From NCBI GenBank assembly GCA_033002965.1, contig JAURVB010002450.1, positions 1 to 64,000 on the forward strand: a stretch of DNA of 64,000 bases, read 5' to 3'. Made by a program: the position numbers and the translations under genes. The notes under the pieces were generated by a model. That model saw nothing but the letters and a program-made list of their open reading frames with translations, made no database searches and had not been told where the DNA came from. Below, in pieces: positions 47,528-59,398 of the stretch; the first letter of the stretch is position 1; each line of letters begins with the position of its first letter. The stretch comes from Piper betle (lineage: Eukaryota > Streptophyta > Magnoliopsida > Piperales > Piperaceae).

Positions 47528-48721
47528 GGCAATTTTATTTAGGATTTTATAAATATTAGAATGAATTTTGAATATTAGTTAATTAAATTAATTTTTGAAA
47601 ACTAATGGTATAAATTATCAATTATGACCTTTAACGTATGATATAATTGTATTTATAGATAACTTTAAATAAATTTTATTTATTAAATTTTTGAGATGCG
47701 AGTTGTGAGTGCGATTAAATACTAATTCGTATTAACTCAATAGTCAATTTTTTTAATTTTTTATTACCACACTAATGGTTAGTGTTTAATATAATTATTT
47801 GTGATTATGTTCATTTATATAAAATTTAATGTATTGATTTTTTAATTCTATACATATTCTTATATATAAAGGAAAATTCTGTTAATGTTAAATAGAACAC
47901 CATCTTGATAGCTTTTTAGTATATTTGGCTTATAAAAGTGAAGACTTTAGGTAAGTTTCATTTATATTAGAATCGTGTGTCGTGGTTGTGGGTGTCTCAT
48001 CATAATTTTAGATTCGTATAATTACTCAAAATGTTATATATTCTTATTTCGGAGCATTAGTTGGTCTAAGCCCGCATTCGACCATCATGCGCTGAACGCA
48101 ACTGGGGTCAAAGAATTAACTCAGTCTGACGCGGGGTAGCACCCTTATAATTCTTGAAAGATTAAATACCTGTCCTCATGCCAAAAAGGGTGACAGGGCA
48201 TAATAATGCAAGACTACTCATTATGTATTTGTGATACCGATAAGGTGATTCAATGGCAAATATCGGTAACTATAGGTCGTGGTTCACATTGTGTGTGCAC
48301 GCATACATGGGATTGTAGCTCGATGAGGCAGCTACCCTCCAGGCATAATTAGAGTTCGGCATAGGTTCATAGCCACTAAAATGTTTAATTAATGATGTTA
48401 TAGAATATATGAACTTGTTTCTTATAATTATATAACTTAGTATTTTTATTACTAACAAGGAATTGCCTCCGCAGGTGTGCTCATGGAAGGATGGGTAAAG
48501 TCGGGACAACCAGAAGACTCTGTTATTAGACTTTGAATTTTTTCTTATTTATTATTATACTTTTAGATTGTTTACATGACAGTGGGATTTTAGTTGGATT
48601 TATGGGGCTTAAATTATTTCGAGCATTTGTTATATTAAATTTTATGTCATGGGTTTATTTAAAATCATGAAAATTAATTTATAAGATACTTTGTTTCATA
48701 TAATAACACTTAGTTCGCAGT
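47528..48721. other. 1.2 kb AT-rich insertion splitting segment B
   Basis: Absent from copies A, C and D at the same point. It contains a patch around 48065-48130 (AAGCCCGCATTCGACC, TCTGACGCGGGGTAGCACCC) that resembles LTR-retrotransposon sequence, but no clear termini or target duplication were found. No gene is seen. Confidence 0.45.
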
Positions 48722-49563
48722 TTGGAACGGGCCGATGGTGAAAAGGCCGGTCCCTAGCCAGCTCTCGTTCCTTGTGCAACGCTTCACCACTTCTATTCAA
48801 AAAGTGTATTCCCTAGTTCCTTTGCCCATATTGAAATTTTATTTTCATCATTCAAAATACACACACACACATCTTATTAATAAATAGAAAATCAAAAGTC
48901 GGGCACTCATGAAACGAAGGATATTTTTCTACCAACAAGAATATAACAAAAAATAAAAGAAAAAATCAGCTATATCCTAATTTGATCATTTTATTAAAGT
49001 TTATTTTTAAAATATAAAAATATGAAGATTTATTTATAAAATTAGATTCAATGTGCAAGATAATGCAGGATTTTCTAAAACCAGGCCTTATAAAAGGGAC
49101 AATGCCTTTCCAAATCAACCACCTCTAAAAAAATTATGCCGGCCTTCACATGCTAGTCCATATTATAAAGAATTAGACAAGATTTGATTAAGGTTGAAGA
49201 AGATAAGTAAATTTGACTAGTGCAAAATTAAGATGGATAATTGAGAAAACATTCATCATCTTTAGCACTTAGTTTTATATATCTCCCTGTGTCATCTGTC
49301 TATTTTATGTAGCTTAACAAGCTATACAGAATACAGTATACAGTATTACCACCAACAAAAGAAAAAAACACAACGCGTTTATGTTTTCATTGTCAAGAAT
49401 TGACAAAACCCAGAAACATATATGCATATAAACAGTTATAAACCCAATTGTCTCCCCATACAATTACAATTTCACTTCCAGACAACTACAAGCAAACATA
49501 TATATATATATATATATATATATGAATGTGTAGCGCACTAGCTAGAAGTTGAAGAACGCAAAA
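48722..49563 (+). promoter_or_regulatory. LecRK-2 promoter/leader (segment B, proximal part)
   Basis: Resumes homology to segment A at GGTCCCTAGCCAGCTCTCG. CGCG box ACGCGT at 49373-49378 and the palindrome GTCAAGAATTGAC at 49392-49404 lie exactly as far from the ATG (172 bp for the palindrome) as in gene 1. An (AT)n run at about 49498-49522 precedes the start. Confidence 0.6.
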
Positions 49564-51534
49564 ATGATCTCAACTCTTTCATTCTTGATCACCACCTTTT
49601 CATCAATCCCGATATCAAATTCGGTGTTCTTCAACATCCCCTCCTTCGATTCGAACACAAGCAGCATCATCGTCTATGAAGGTGATGCCGCCATTAACAA
49701 CGGCTCCGTCGAGCTCAATCGGGTCGACTACTTGTGCCGTGTAGGGCGAGCCATGCTCGGCAAACCTATACAAATGTACGATCCATCCACCGGAAAGCCG
49801 TCGGATTTCACCACCACCTTCACCTTCACCGTCGACACCCTCCACAACGCCAGCTTCGGCGATGGCTTCTCTTTCTTCCTCGCGCCCGCCGGCACCCACA
49901 TCCCCTTCAACTCTTTGGGCGGCTTGCAAGGCCTTTACAATGCGACCACCTTGGTGTATCCCTCGGAGAATCAGTTGGTTGCGGTGGAGTTTGATTCCTA
50001 TGTCAACATCCAGTGGGATCCTCCCTACGAGCATGTTGGGATCAATGTCAACTCCCTCACATCTGCCACACATGTGAGTTGGAATTTTAGCGCACACAGT
50101 CGGCAGGTTGGAAGGGCCAACATCACATACAACTCCGGGACAAGAGGTTTGAGTGTTGTAATTTCTTATGACGGTCAAATTCATGATCCTGCTCATGAGC
50201 TAAACTATGAGATCGATCTGATGAAGATTTTGCCACAATGGGTTACGGTTGGATTTTCGGCTTCTACTGGTTTGGCTACTGAGCGGCATATCATTCATAC
50301 ATGGGAGTTTAGTTCAACATTTGATGCACAGCCTATTAGAACTGGTGCAGAGAGATCACATAGTACTCGTGTTAATGTCTGGTTAATCATTTCATCATTT
50401 TCAATGGGTTTTTTGCTCTTTGTGTTCTTGTCATGGTCAGTAATTTGGATCAGGAAAAGAATCCGACCCAGTAAAGAAAACGTGGAGGCAGCTATGCTGA
50501 ATCATCATCTCTCTTCCATGACTTGTATCTTGGATAGAGGGGCATGGCCTAGGAAGTTCTCCCACCAAGAACTTGTCAAGGCGACCAACAATTTCTCCGA
50601 TGAAAAGAAGCTAGGACAAGGTGGTTTTGGCAGTGTTTACAAGGGGGTTTTGGATGAGCTCAACAACATGGAAATAGCAGTGAAGAAGATCTCAAATGGG
50701 TCCAAACAGGGGAAGAAGGAGTATTTGACCGAGGTGCTGATCATAAGCAGCCTAAGGCATAGAAATCTAGTGCGGCTCATCGGTTGGTGCCATGACCAGG
50801 GCGAGTTCTTGCTCGTTTATGAGCTCATGCCAAATGGTAGCCTTGACTATCATCTCTTCGGCAATAGAACTGCTCTCACATGGGACTTGAGATACAAGAT
50901 TGCACTGGGATTGGCATCTGCCCTGCTCTACCTCCATGAGGAGTGGGAGCAATGCGTGATACACAGAGACATCAAACCCAGCAATGTGATGTTGGATTCA
51001 AGTTTCAACGCCAAGCTCGGGGACTTTGGTCTGGCTAGGCTGGTGGGTCATGAAGTTGGCCTTCAAACCACAGCCTTGGCCGGCACCTATGGCTACCTTG
51101 CCCCGGAGTACGTAAGCAGAGGCAAAGCAAGCAAGGAATGTGATGTTTACAGTTTTGGCGTCGTGGCCTTGGAGATTGCCTGCGGGAGGAGGAGTGTGGA
51201 GCACAATGTTGAGGAGTTGAGAGTGAGCTTGTTGGAGTGGGTGTGGTGCCTCCGTGGAGAAGGAAGGATTGTTGATGCTGCGGATGAAAGATTGGGGCAA
51301 GTGTTTGATGGGAAAGAGATGGAGAGATTGTTGGTTGTTGGGTTGTGGTGTGCTCACCCAGATCATAATCTCAGGCCTTGTATCAAAGAGGCAATCCAGG
51401 TTCTGAATTTTGAAGCAGACCTTCCCCGGCTTCCAATGGCAATGCCTGTTCTTGTGTATGGGGCACCATTGAAGCGGTTGGATCACTCTGGCCACGGGTC
51501 TATCACTTCGACAAGCATTGAAAATGATCGCTAG
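49564..51534 (+). CDS. L-type lectin receptor kinase (clade IX-like), gene 2
   Basis: Intronless, 656 residues, tandem duplicate of the gene at 44911 with the same architecture: signal peptide, lectin domain, membrane helix, active RD-type kinase with all motifs. Differences cluster in the ectodomain: residue 16 Met to Pro, six changes in the CRVGR..MYD stretch (about 55-75), five in the SxGGxQGLYNxTTLxxPSEN stretch, and FDSN to FDSY next to the sugar-binding site. The kinase half has four changes. This fits a recent duplication in which the ligand-binding part is freer to change, or kinase-side gene conversion. The 3' flank diverges from gene 1 about 65 bp after the stop. Confidence 0.95.
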   Translation: MISTLSFLITTFSSIPISNSVFFNIPSFDSNTSSIIVYEGDAAINNGSVELNRVDYLCRVGRAMLGKPIQMYDPSTGKPSDFTTTFTFTVDTLHNASFGDGFSFFLAPAGTHIPFNSLGGLQGLYNATTLVYPSENQLVAVEFDSYVNIQWDPPYEHVGINVNSLTSATHVSWNFSAHSRQVGRANITYNSGTRGLSVVISYDGQIHDPAHELNYEIDLMKILPQWVTVGFSASTGLATERHIIHTWEFSSTFDAQPIRTGAERSHSTRVNVWLIISSFSMGFLLFVFLSWSVIWIRKRIRPSKENVEAAMLNHHLSSMTCILDRGAWPRKFSHQELVKATNNFSDEKKLGQGGFGSVYKGVLDELNNMEIAVKKISNGSKQGKKEYLTEVLIISSLRHRNLVRLIGWCHDQGEFLLVYELMPNGSLDYHLFGNRTALTWDLRYKIALGLASALLYLHEEWEQCVIHRDIKPSNVMLDSSFNAKLGDFGLARLVGHEVGLQTTALAGTYGYLAPEYVSRGKASKECDVYSFGVVALEIACGRRSVEHNVEELRVSLLEWVWCLRGEGRIVDAADERLGQVFDGKEMERLLVVGLWCAHPDHNLRPCIKEAIQVLNFEADLPRLPMAMPVLVYGAPLKRLDHSGHGSITSTSIENDR

Positions 51535-53072
51535 TCTTCAACTGTGCTTTTTGCTTGAATAACCACTTTACCAGTTTACAGGTACAATTGGATTTGAGTT
51601 TCCAATCAGATCAAATTTAGTTCTTATTATTGAGTTATTATTGTCACTATCTTCAATCAATATCAATATTTTGGTTGCACCATAAGTAGCATTTTCTAGT
51701 AATACCAAATTGGTCTCTACTATATATTCTACTATAATGATTTCTGGGCTTCATTTACTGGCTTTTTGAAATTATGTTTTGTCGAGTTCAGAACTTCTCA
51801 TCTTTTATTAATTTTATCATAGTTTATCACCTTTTAGGAAGATTATATATTGTTATATATCAGGCATTACTCTTAATTAATAATATATATGCACAATTCA
51901 AAAAATATCATGAGCCAACATTAGCAAAAATATATATTGGCAAGAGCGTTTCATAGAGCTCAAGTTTCTTAGGTGTTTCCTATCCGATATACTACATAAC
52001 CATTGTTGACTAGGCCAATTGCATCATGGGAAGGCAACAGTGTTTCCACATAGCAATTCCTTGTTTTTTAGAACACAGTCTAATTGCTCTTTGATAAAGC
52101 AACAACAGCATCTTCCAAGAAATCATAATTATTATATTTTTAATATACTTTTTAATATCTTATTATCAATTAGGAGGGCTTCATTGAGGGGAAGAACACC
52201 TAATTGACAATAAAATATTAAAAAGTATATAAAAAGACAATTTTTCCATTGGGTACTCAAAAAGAGTTCCAAATGGAGGGTTCATCTAAAGTGCATTTAT
52301 TTTGTTAATCATATTTTTAAGACATGCGTAACTGCATAAGGAAAAGAATGGCTCTCCTTATAACGGGTAAGGTAAACCTTAAGGAATCGTTTGATTATGT
52401 GGTCTTTATTTTTATATATTTACATACATTTGGTGAAAACCAAAAACTGAACCGAACTTGACCTGCATAAGCAATTCGGTTTGGTTTTTGGTTGGCCCGT
52501 AGAGAAACCGGATTCCATATTGATATTTTGGTTTGTAATGTGTAAATAATTTACACATTAAAGAATTCGGATTGAAGAAAAAATAAAAAAGAAGGTCATA
52601 TTTTGCCCTAGGATGGGGAACAAATGATCCTTTGTCTTAGGGACAAGTTTGGATATTTGATATTCATAATAAATATGATTAATACATGTTCAAACTATTC
52701 AAATATATGATATATTCGAAAATATTTGGAACAAATATCGGTTTGGAGTGGTTTGATGTAATATCCAACAAAAATAGCTAATATTTTGTCAAATTGGATT
52801 TTAAAATATTTATAATATATATATTTTTATTATTTCCCCTATTTTACATTAAAATTATATTATTTATATATTTTCTATTAGATCGGGTAATATACAGATT
52901 AAATACGAGTTTGACAAATTTAGAGCGGATATGAATATAATAAATAAAATAGGTGTAATATTTGGATTCAAATTGGATGGGCATATGAAGGTATCTGATT
53001 TGAACTCATCTCTACTCTCCCTAATTGCATCTTATTCAAGCTTCTTCCTTGAAGAAAAGAAATTACCATTAT
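51535..53072. other. AT-rich intergenic DNA, nothing recognised
   Basis: No family motif, RNA gene or repeat shared with the rest of the window was found. Short frames such as 52019-52207 have no support. Confidence 0.5.
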
Positions 53073-53850
53073 TTATTTAATGGGCAAGTTTGATCGCTTG
53101 CCATGTGATCTTTTATTGATGATTTGTTTTGTTAGCTCCATCGGTCTTTCATTCGTAAATTTGAATAATGTCCAAATAATTTTATGTAATTTGTGGAAGA
53201 AATAAAAATTGCTTATCAAAACACACATCAGATCAATCTCATGTTGAAGGTTGTATCTTTGAGGCTCACCATCATAAGAGATTGACATATTCAACACTTT
53301 TGTGGTAGAGTTGTAAGTGATCCTGGCCCTGCCCATCTGCCTACTAAGCAAGGTACAGTTCCATGGCACATCAACCACCGAGTCAAGTGCGTTTACATTG
53401 ATACCCACAAGCTCATATGGTCGATCTAACTCAGGGCTCCCAAATGAATCCAACTTAACCGATATTATGTGATTGGCAGGGCCAGATTTGTATGTGGAAG
53501 AGTTGGAAAGCCCTTGAAAACCTCCCACAGAGTTAAGAGGCGTGTGTGAACCTAATGGTGCAAGAAAGAAGGAGAGACTATAACCATACGCAGGCCAATT
53601 GATTGTGTCAATCGTGAAGGAGAAAGTGGTATTGAAATCTGAGACCTGTTGAGTCGCACCATCCCACATTTTTATGGGTTTGTTGTATGTGGCTCTACCA
53701 ACACGAAAATAAGTATCGTTAATAGTGAGGTCGATGGAGCCGGCAGTGTTAATGGCTCCATCACCTTCATAAACCATGCTACTATTGGAATCAAAGGAAG
53801 GGATGTTGATGAAAACTGAGGTCGATGATTGAATGAGAATAGAGATGACT
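53073..53850 (-). pseudogene. L-type lectin receptor kinase pseudogene 2 (lectin domain only)
   Basis: Minus strand. The signal-like leader (SVFINIPSFDSNSS) and lectin domain are well kept (MVYEGDGAINTAGSIDLTI … DGATQQVSDFNTTFSFTID … VGINVNALDSVVDVPWN … YNLQHEIDLMCVL). Similarity ends at about 53215 and the frame runs out 140 bp later in unrelated AT-rich sequence. The last part of the lectin domain, the membrane helix and the entire kinase are missing. Together with its 5' flank (53920-54080) it is a close relative of pseudogene 1, so these two form a separate subfamily from the intact pair. If expressed it would be a soluble lectin-like protein; I judge this unlikely. Confidence 0.8.
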
Positions 53851-54154
53851 ACAAGAAGATGAACACGGTAGATGGTCGTCTTTGGTTTTTTAGAGGAGAT
53901 GTAGAAGGATTAGAGTACCTGGTGTTGCAAATTATTCATGCTAGAGGTGATGATGTTTCATAGGCAAAATATGTACGAGCAACAGTTTTATATTATACAT
54001 ATCTGCTACTACGTAATTAGTGTAATAATACATAATGTGAAGATTAAACTGGTTTAATCTGACCCACTAATAAATAAAAATAATATAAATTACTTATTTT
54101 TTATTATTAGCATACAGAGATTTATAAGTCGTCAAAACATCTTAATTGGTGTCA

Positions 54155-55030
54155 ACCACCCCCCTACCCCTGCCCTTTGTGCCCCCCCCCACCCCCTGTG
54201 CCCTTCTTCGCCCAGCCCCACCTCGCCTCCCTCCCCCCCCGTTTTGCCGCGCCACCTTGGTTCACCAGGGGAAGAGTCAGGAAGGGATGGGAAGAGGCTA
54301 GGGTTGGTCGCTGAAGGTTGTTGCCGAGGTTAGTGGCCGGCGGTGACACATGCAAGGTGGGCGGCAGTGGGTGGCCAAGAAGGAAAATGGTAGGGAGAGG
54401 AGGAAGGAAGGGCGGCGTCACTGGCTGGCAGTGGGAGGTTGGTGGCGAGGTCGCTGGCAGTGGGGTAGCACGACAAAACAAAGGGGGGGGTTTATTAGGT
54501 TTAGAGCATGTTAGTCGACTTAGAACTCGTTTATCTTATGACATTTTAATGTATTTTTTAATATTTTTTGGGATGTATTTTTAATATTGACTCAAGTTAG
54601 GAGCGAGTCAAGTTTTTATTATAAAACTACCTCCGCCCATTTCCTTCTCCCCTATTTTTTCCCCACCGACCAATCCCCCCCCCTTTGTTTTGCTACGCCA
54701 CCCCACCGCCAGTGACCTCGCCGCTAGCTGCCCGTTGCTAGCTAACGGCGCCGCCGGCCAGTGCCGTCACCGCCTCCCTTCCTTCCCCCTCTCCCTATTG
54801 GTTTCCTTCCCGGCCACCCACTACTGCCCACCTTGCACGTAGTTGCTGCCCACCAACCCCGGCGACGACCTTCTTCAACCATCCCTAGCCTCTTCCCCTC
54901 TTTTCCCGACTCTTCCTCGGGTGACCTTGGGGGGGGGGGTCGTTAATTTACAGCCATTGGATTCTATCCAACGGCTGTAAAAAACTCAAGCACAGCCAAC
55001 ATGGCTGTGCTGTATCACAGGAAACATATT
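54155..55030. mobile_element. Large foldback element E2 with ~280-bp inverted arms
   Basis: The left arm (54240-54490: GGGGAAGAGTC, GGCTAGGGTTGGT, GTGGGTGGCC.AGAAGGAAA, GGGAGAGGAGGAAGGAAGG) is the reverse complement, with mismatches, of the right arm (54660-54930). The centre is half of the AT hairpin module. The right end holds the palindrome ACAGCCATTGGAT…ATCCAACGGCTGT (54952-54982) and a segment matching, inverted, the left end of E1. It sits just upstream of LecRK pseudogene 2, as E1 does for pseudogene 1. Confidence 0.6.
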
Positions 55031-55559
55031 TCCATAGATAAATAGATAGATAGATAGATAGAAAACAACTAATGACGATTACCAAATGAATAAAAATACC
55101 TAACTATTGCACCTTCTTCATGAATAGTTGCACTTTTAGTAGAGAATATATTGATAAATAATTGTATTATTCGATTATCGAGTGGGCTAATTAGAAATAA
55201 TATTTAATATACAGTTATATTGACAAACATGAAAGGGGTAAGTTAAAATATGAGAAAAAATAAGTGTAAATATCATAACGTTAAGCTAGTGACATGGGTA
55301 ATATGGTTTATATCATTTTTATTTTTTATATGTTAGTTTTTTTAGGAAATGAATTTTTCTATTTTAACTTTATTTTGTTGGGATTGAAATTGCAAATTCC
55401 GGGAAGCAGGGTCATGTCAACGTGCCCCCAATTCTTTGGTTATTGAAAAATTCGGTGTTGGAGGTTTTAAGAGAATATTGAGTGTTGACTTGATCATGGC
55501 TTCTCTAATTATTTGTTTTATTTTAATTATTTTCTCTAAAAAATATGTTGACCTTGTTT
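55031..55559. other. AT-rich spacer with TAGA microsatellite
   Basis: (TAGA)n at about 55040-55062, then AT-rich DNA without a supported gene. The frame 55436-55633 has no known motif and enters segment C. Confidence 0.5.
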
Positions 55560-57310
55560 TCAACTTTCAACTTGTGGGTTATTTCAACTTGATTTATTGG
55601 AGTCGTGGTTCTTGGTTCATGTGTTTTGTTTAGTTGGTTTCTTTGCTGGTTTATTATTAGTAATTTGACCTGCTTCCTTATCATTTACATCTGAGTTGAT
55701 ATTATTTGTTAGGGATGGCCCTATCCAATGTCAGTCGTCAGGTTTTGGAGTATTGTACGTAGTATATTGCAGATTGAATTAAAACCCAGACTTCCTTTGT
55801 TTTTACTATTGTTTTATGTGTTTCTTTCTTTCAATGACATAAACTAGGCCAAGATCTAGGTTTATCTTCAAGGAACTAAGGCTAGGATTGGCCCAAGTTT
55901 TACTGTTAAATCAAGTTGCAGGTTTATCTGGTACAGCTACCCCCTATTTGATTGACTTAGCACGTTATGTGGACTGAGCATGTGGTGAGGGGGAGATGAT
56001 TTAGGTGGTATAGTTTGTGAGGGGGAAAATTATTAGGTTTATACCACATCATGATTAGAGGTGGCTGGTGACTGTTATATAAGTTAATGAGAAAGCCTTA
56101 TTCTTGAAGTTAGCATTTGGATTAATAAAGACCCGTGAAATCTATTGCAAGTCTCCCATAGGGCCTCACAGTTATTGTATTGGTTTTGTTTTGAGTTGTA
56201 GTCTTGGTTATTGCTTCTTTTTTCTTTGCCTATCTTGGTGTTCCTAACCATCTTTTTAAACTGAGGGCAGGCCAGTCCCTAGTCGGCTCTTGTTCCTTAA
56301 GCGATGCTCCTCCATTCCTATTCAGAAAAGGTATTCCCGAGTTCCTTCGCCCATACTGAATTTTAATTTTCATGATTCAAAAAAGTCGTTCTAGAAAAAT
56401 TAAATTTTTCAAAAAAATCTGCTAATATATATATATATATATATATATATTTTTTTTGAGACAAGGTAGATGGCCATTTTTTGTTCTCTAGCCAATGGTG
56501 TTTCTTATATATATTTCAGTTATTATTTGACTAGATTAAATCAATTTAATTTTTAGAAGCGCGGATTGCTGGGAGGAAGAGGATTATTAGGCTATTGAGG
56601 GGTGGAGAATGTGAAATCACTAAAAAGTTTTTTTTGTTGGCTTGGTTTGAAACAATAACAATCTCATCTTATTAATAAATAGAAAATCAAAAGTCGAGCT
56701 CTCATGAAATGAAGGATTTTTTTCTACCAACCAAAATATAACAAAAAATAAAAGAAAAAAATCAACTATATCCTAATCTGATCATTTTATTAGAGTTTAT
56801 CTTTTAAATATAAAAAATATGAAGATTTATTTATTAAGTTAGAACGATGTGTAATATAATGTAAGATTTTCTAAAACCAGGCCTTATAAAAGGGACAATG
56901 CCTTTCCAAACCCACCAGTTCTAAAAAAATTATGCCGGCCTTCACATGCTAGTCCATATTATAAAGAATTAGACAAGATTCGATTAAGGTTGAAGAAGAT
57001 AAATAAATTTGACTACTGAAATATTAAGATGGATAATTGAGAAAATATTCATCATCTTTAGCAATTAGTTTTATATATCTCCCTGTGTCATCTTTCTATT
57101 TTATGTAGCTTTACAAAGCTATATAGTATATACTGTTCAGTATACAGTATGTACCACACAACAAAAGACAAAGAAAAAACACAACGCGTTTATGTTTTCA
57201 TTGTCAAGAATTGACTAAACCCAGAAACATATATGCATCTAAACGGTTATAAACCCAATTGTCTTCCCATACAATTACAATGTCACTTCTTGACAACTAC
57301 AAGCAAGCAT
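55560..57310 (+). repeat. LecRK-associated duplicated segment C, promoter without a gene
   Basis: Carries the whole upstream order of segment A: GTTAGGGATGGCCCTATCC, TACTGTTAAATCAAG, the GGCCAGTCCCTAGTCGGCTC block, TA run (56424-56450), GACAATGCCTTTCCAAACCC, CGCG box ACGCGT (57184-57189) and palindrome GTCAAGAATTGAC (57203-57215). It ends in GACAACTACAAGCAAGCATA, the sequence about 35 bp before the start codon in genes 1 and 2. There the foldback element begins and no LecRK coding sequence follows. Confidence 0.75.
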
Positions 57311-57969
57311 ACATACATACATACCAGTCCTTCTCCTATGCATTGCACCCGCCACCCCCCTCCCTAACCGCTCCTTCCCCCTCCACACCGCCACCCTAGT
57401 TCCCCCTCCCTCTGTTTGCCGCATTAGGCTCACCGAAATCTGCTGGTGGCATTTTGTTGGGGAAAGGAAAGGAGGCGGTGGTGACAGCACTAGCCAGCGG
57501 GCACCCAGCGGCAAGGTGGCATGGCAAGGGGGGGGTGCGGGCAGTTGGTAAGGGAAGAAACAAAGGAAAAGGAAATAGACCGGGGCAGTTTCGTAATAAA
57601 AACTTGACAGGCTCGTTACTCGAGTCAATATTATGAAATATATCCCAAAAAATATTAAAAAAATACAGTAAAATATCATAAAATAAAATAATCTATTTCT
57701 AACTAAAATAAACATTGATTCAAGTTAGAACTCGATTATTTTATTTTATGACATTTTACTGTATTTTTTCATATTTTCGGGATATATTTCGTAATATTAA
57801 CTATAGTCGGGAGCGTTAAGTTTTTATTACGAAACTGCCCCTACTCATTTACTCGTCCTTTTCGCAGACCTTCTCCTCTGTTTCTTGCTTCCTTTCCCGC
57901 TTCTTCTGTTTCCCCCTCCAGTGACAGTCCTCAAAGCACACCGCGTAGTCAATAAAAACTTGACTCGCT
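57311..57969. mobile_element. Foldback/hairpin element interrupting LecRK copy C
   Basis: The GC-rich left part (57340-57560) has CCGCATTAGGCTCACCGAAA, shared with 23.2 and 35.9 kb. The AT hairpin module follows (57590-57850), with TACAGTAAAATATCATAAAA facing its reverse complement. It ends in TTGACTCGCTCCCGACTC at 57958-57975. Directly beyond, LecRK segment D starts. Confidence 0.55.
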
Positions 57970-59343
57970 CCCGACTCAAGGCTATGTAGTTCAGATCTTT
58001 ATGATTGCTGGACTTTCATTGCTGTTCTTATTTATTTGTTCTGCACAGTAGCTTCTATCTATCTTTTGAGAGTTCTGTAAGATCTGAATGCTGTGAGGTT
58101 CCTTTGATGAAATAGTGCTCTTAGCTTCCCTTCGTGTTTTTAGTTCGTATTTTATATTCGCTGGAAAGGGACCTATTCAATTTTGAAACAGAAAGTATAG
58201 ATTTTCACTAAATATGATATTGTTCATTTTAAGACAAAGAAAAAGAAGAAAGGTATGTAGTTCAAGTCTTTATGTTTGCTGGTCTTATTTATTTGTTTGG
58301 AGTCGTTGCTACTGACTTATTGGAGTCGTGGTTATTGTTTCATGTGTTTCGTTTAGTTGGTTTCTTTGCTGTTTTATTATTAGTAATTTGACCTGCTTCC
58401 TTATCATTTACATCTGAGTTGATATTATTTGTTAGGGATGGCCCTGATGATCAAGTCTTGGAGTGTTGTACGTCAGGTTTTGGAGTGTTGTACGTAGTGT
58501 ATTGCAGATTGAATAAAAATCCAGAATCCTTTGTTTTGCTATTGGTTTATGTGTTTCTCTCTTTCAATGACATAAACTAGCCCAAGAGCTAGGTTTATCT
58601 TCAAAGAACGAAGGCTAGGATTGGCCCAAGTTTTACTGTTAAATCAAGTTGCAGGTTTATATGGTTCAGCTACCCTCCTTTCTGATTAACTTAGCACCGG
58701 TTATTGTCTTGGTTTTGTTTTGAGTTGGTTTCTTTGCTGTGTTGATATTAGTAATTTGACCTGCTTCGTTATCATTTAGATCTGACTTGATATTATTTGT
58801 TAGGGATGGACCCATCCAATGTTAGTCGTCAAGTTTTGGAGTATTGTACGCAGTATATTGCAGACTGAATGAAAATCCAGACTTCCTTTGTTTTGCTATT
58901 GTTTCCTGTGTTTCTTTCTTTCAATGACATAAACTAGGCCAAGACCTAGGTTTATCTTCATGGAACGAAGGCTATGATTGGCCCGAGTTTTACTGTTAAT
59001 TCAAGTGGCAGGTTTATCTGGTTCAGCTACCCCCCTATCTGATTGACTTAATACCAGTTATTGCCTTGGTTTTGTTTTGAGTTGGATGCGTTTATAAGTC
59101 TATTTCTGCAATACATTCTTCCTGGTTATTGCTTCTTTTTTCTTTGCCTATCATGTGTTCCTAACCATCCACCCATTTTTAAACATGGGCAGGCCAGTCC
59201 CTATCCGGCTTTTGTTCCTTGAGCACGCTCCTCCACTCCTATTAAAAAAGGGTATTCCCGAGTTCCTTTTTCCAGACTAAATTTTTATTTTCATGATTCA
59301 AAAAAGGTGTTCTAGAAAAATTAGATTTTTTCGAAAGAATTTG

Positions 59344-59346
<3 letters not shown>
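57970..59346 (+). repeat. LecRK-associated duplicated segment D, distal part, internally duplicated
   Basis: Order as in segment A, but the block from GTTGGTTTCTTTGCTG to GTTAGGGATGG appears twice (58350-58440 and 58725-58810), so this copy carries an extra internal tandem duplication. It ends at the TA run where the E6 element is inserted. Confidence 0.65.

Positions 59347-59393
<47 letters not shown>
59347..59393. repeat. TA microsatellite, left flank of E6
   Basis: About 47 bp of TA. The matching run is uninterrupted in segment A (44143-44176) and segment C (56424-56450). Confidence 0.9.
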
Positions 59394-59398
<5 letters not shown>

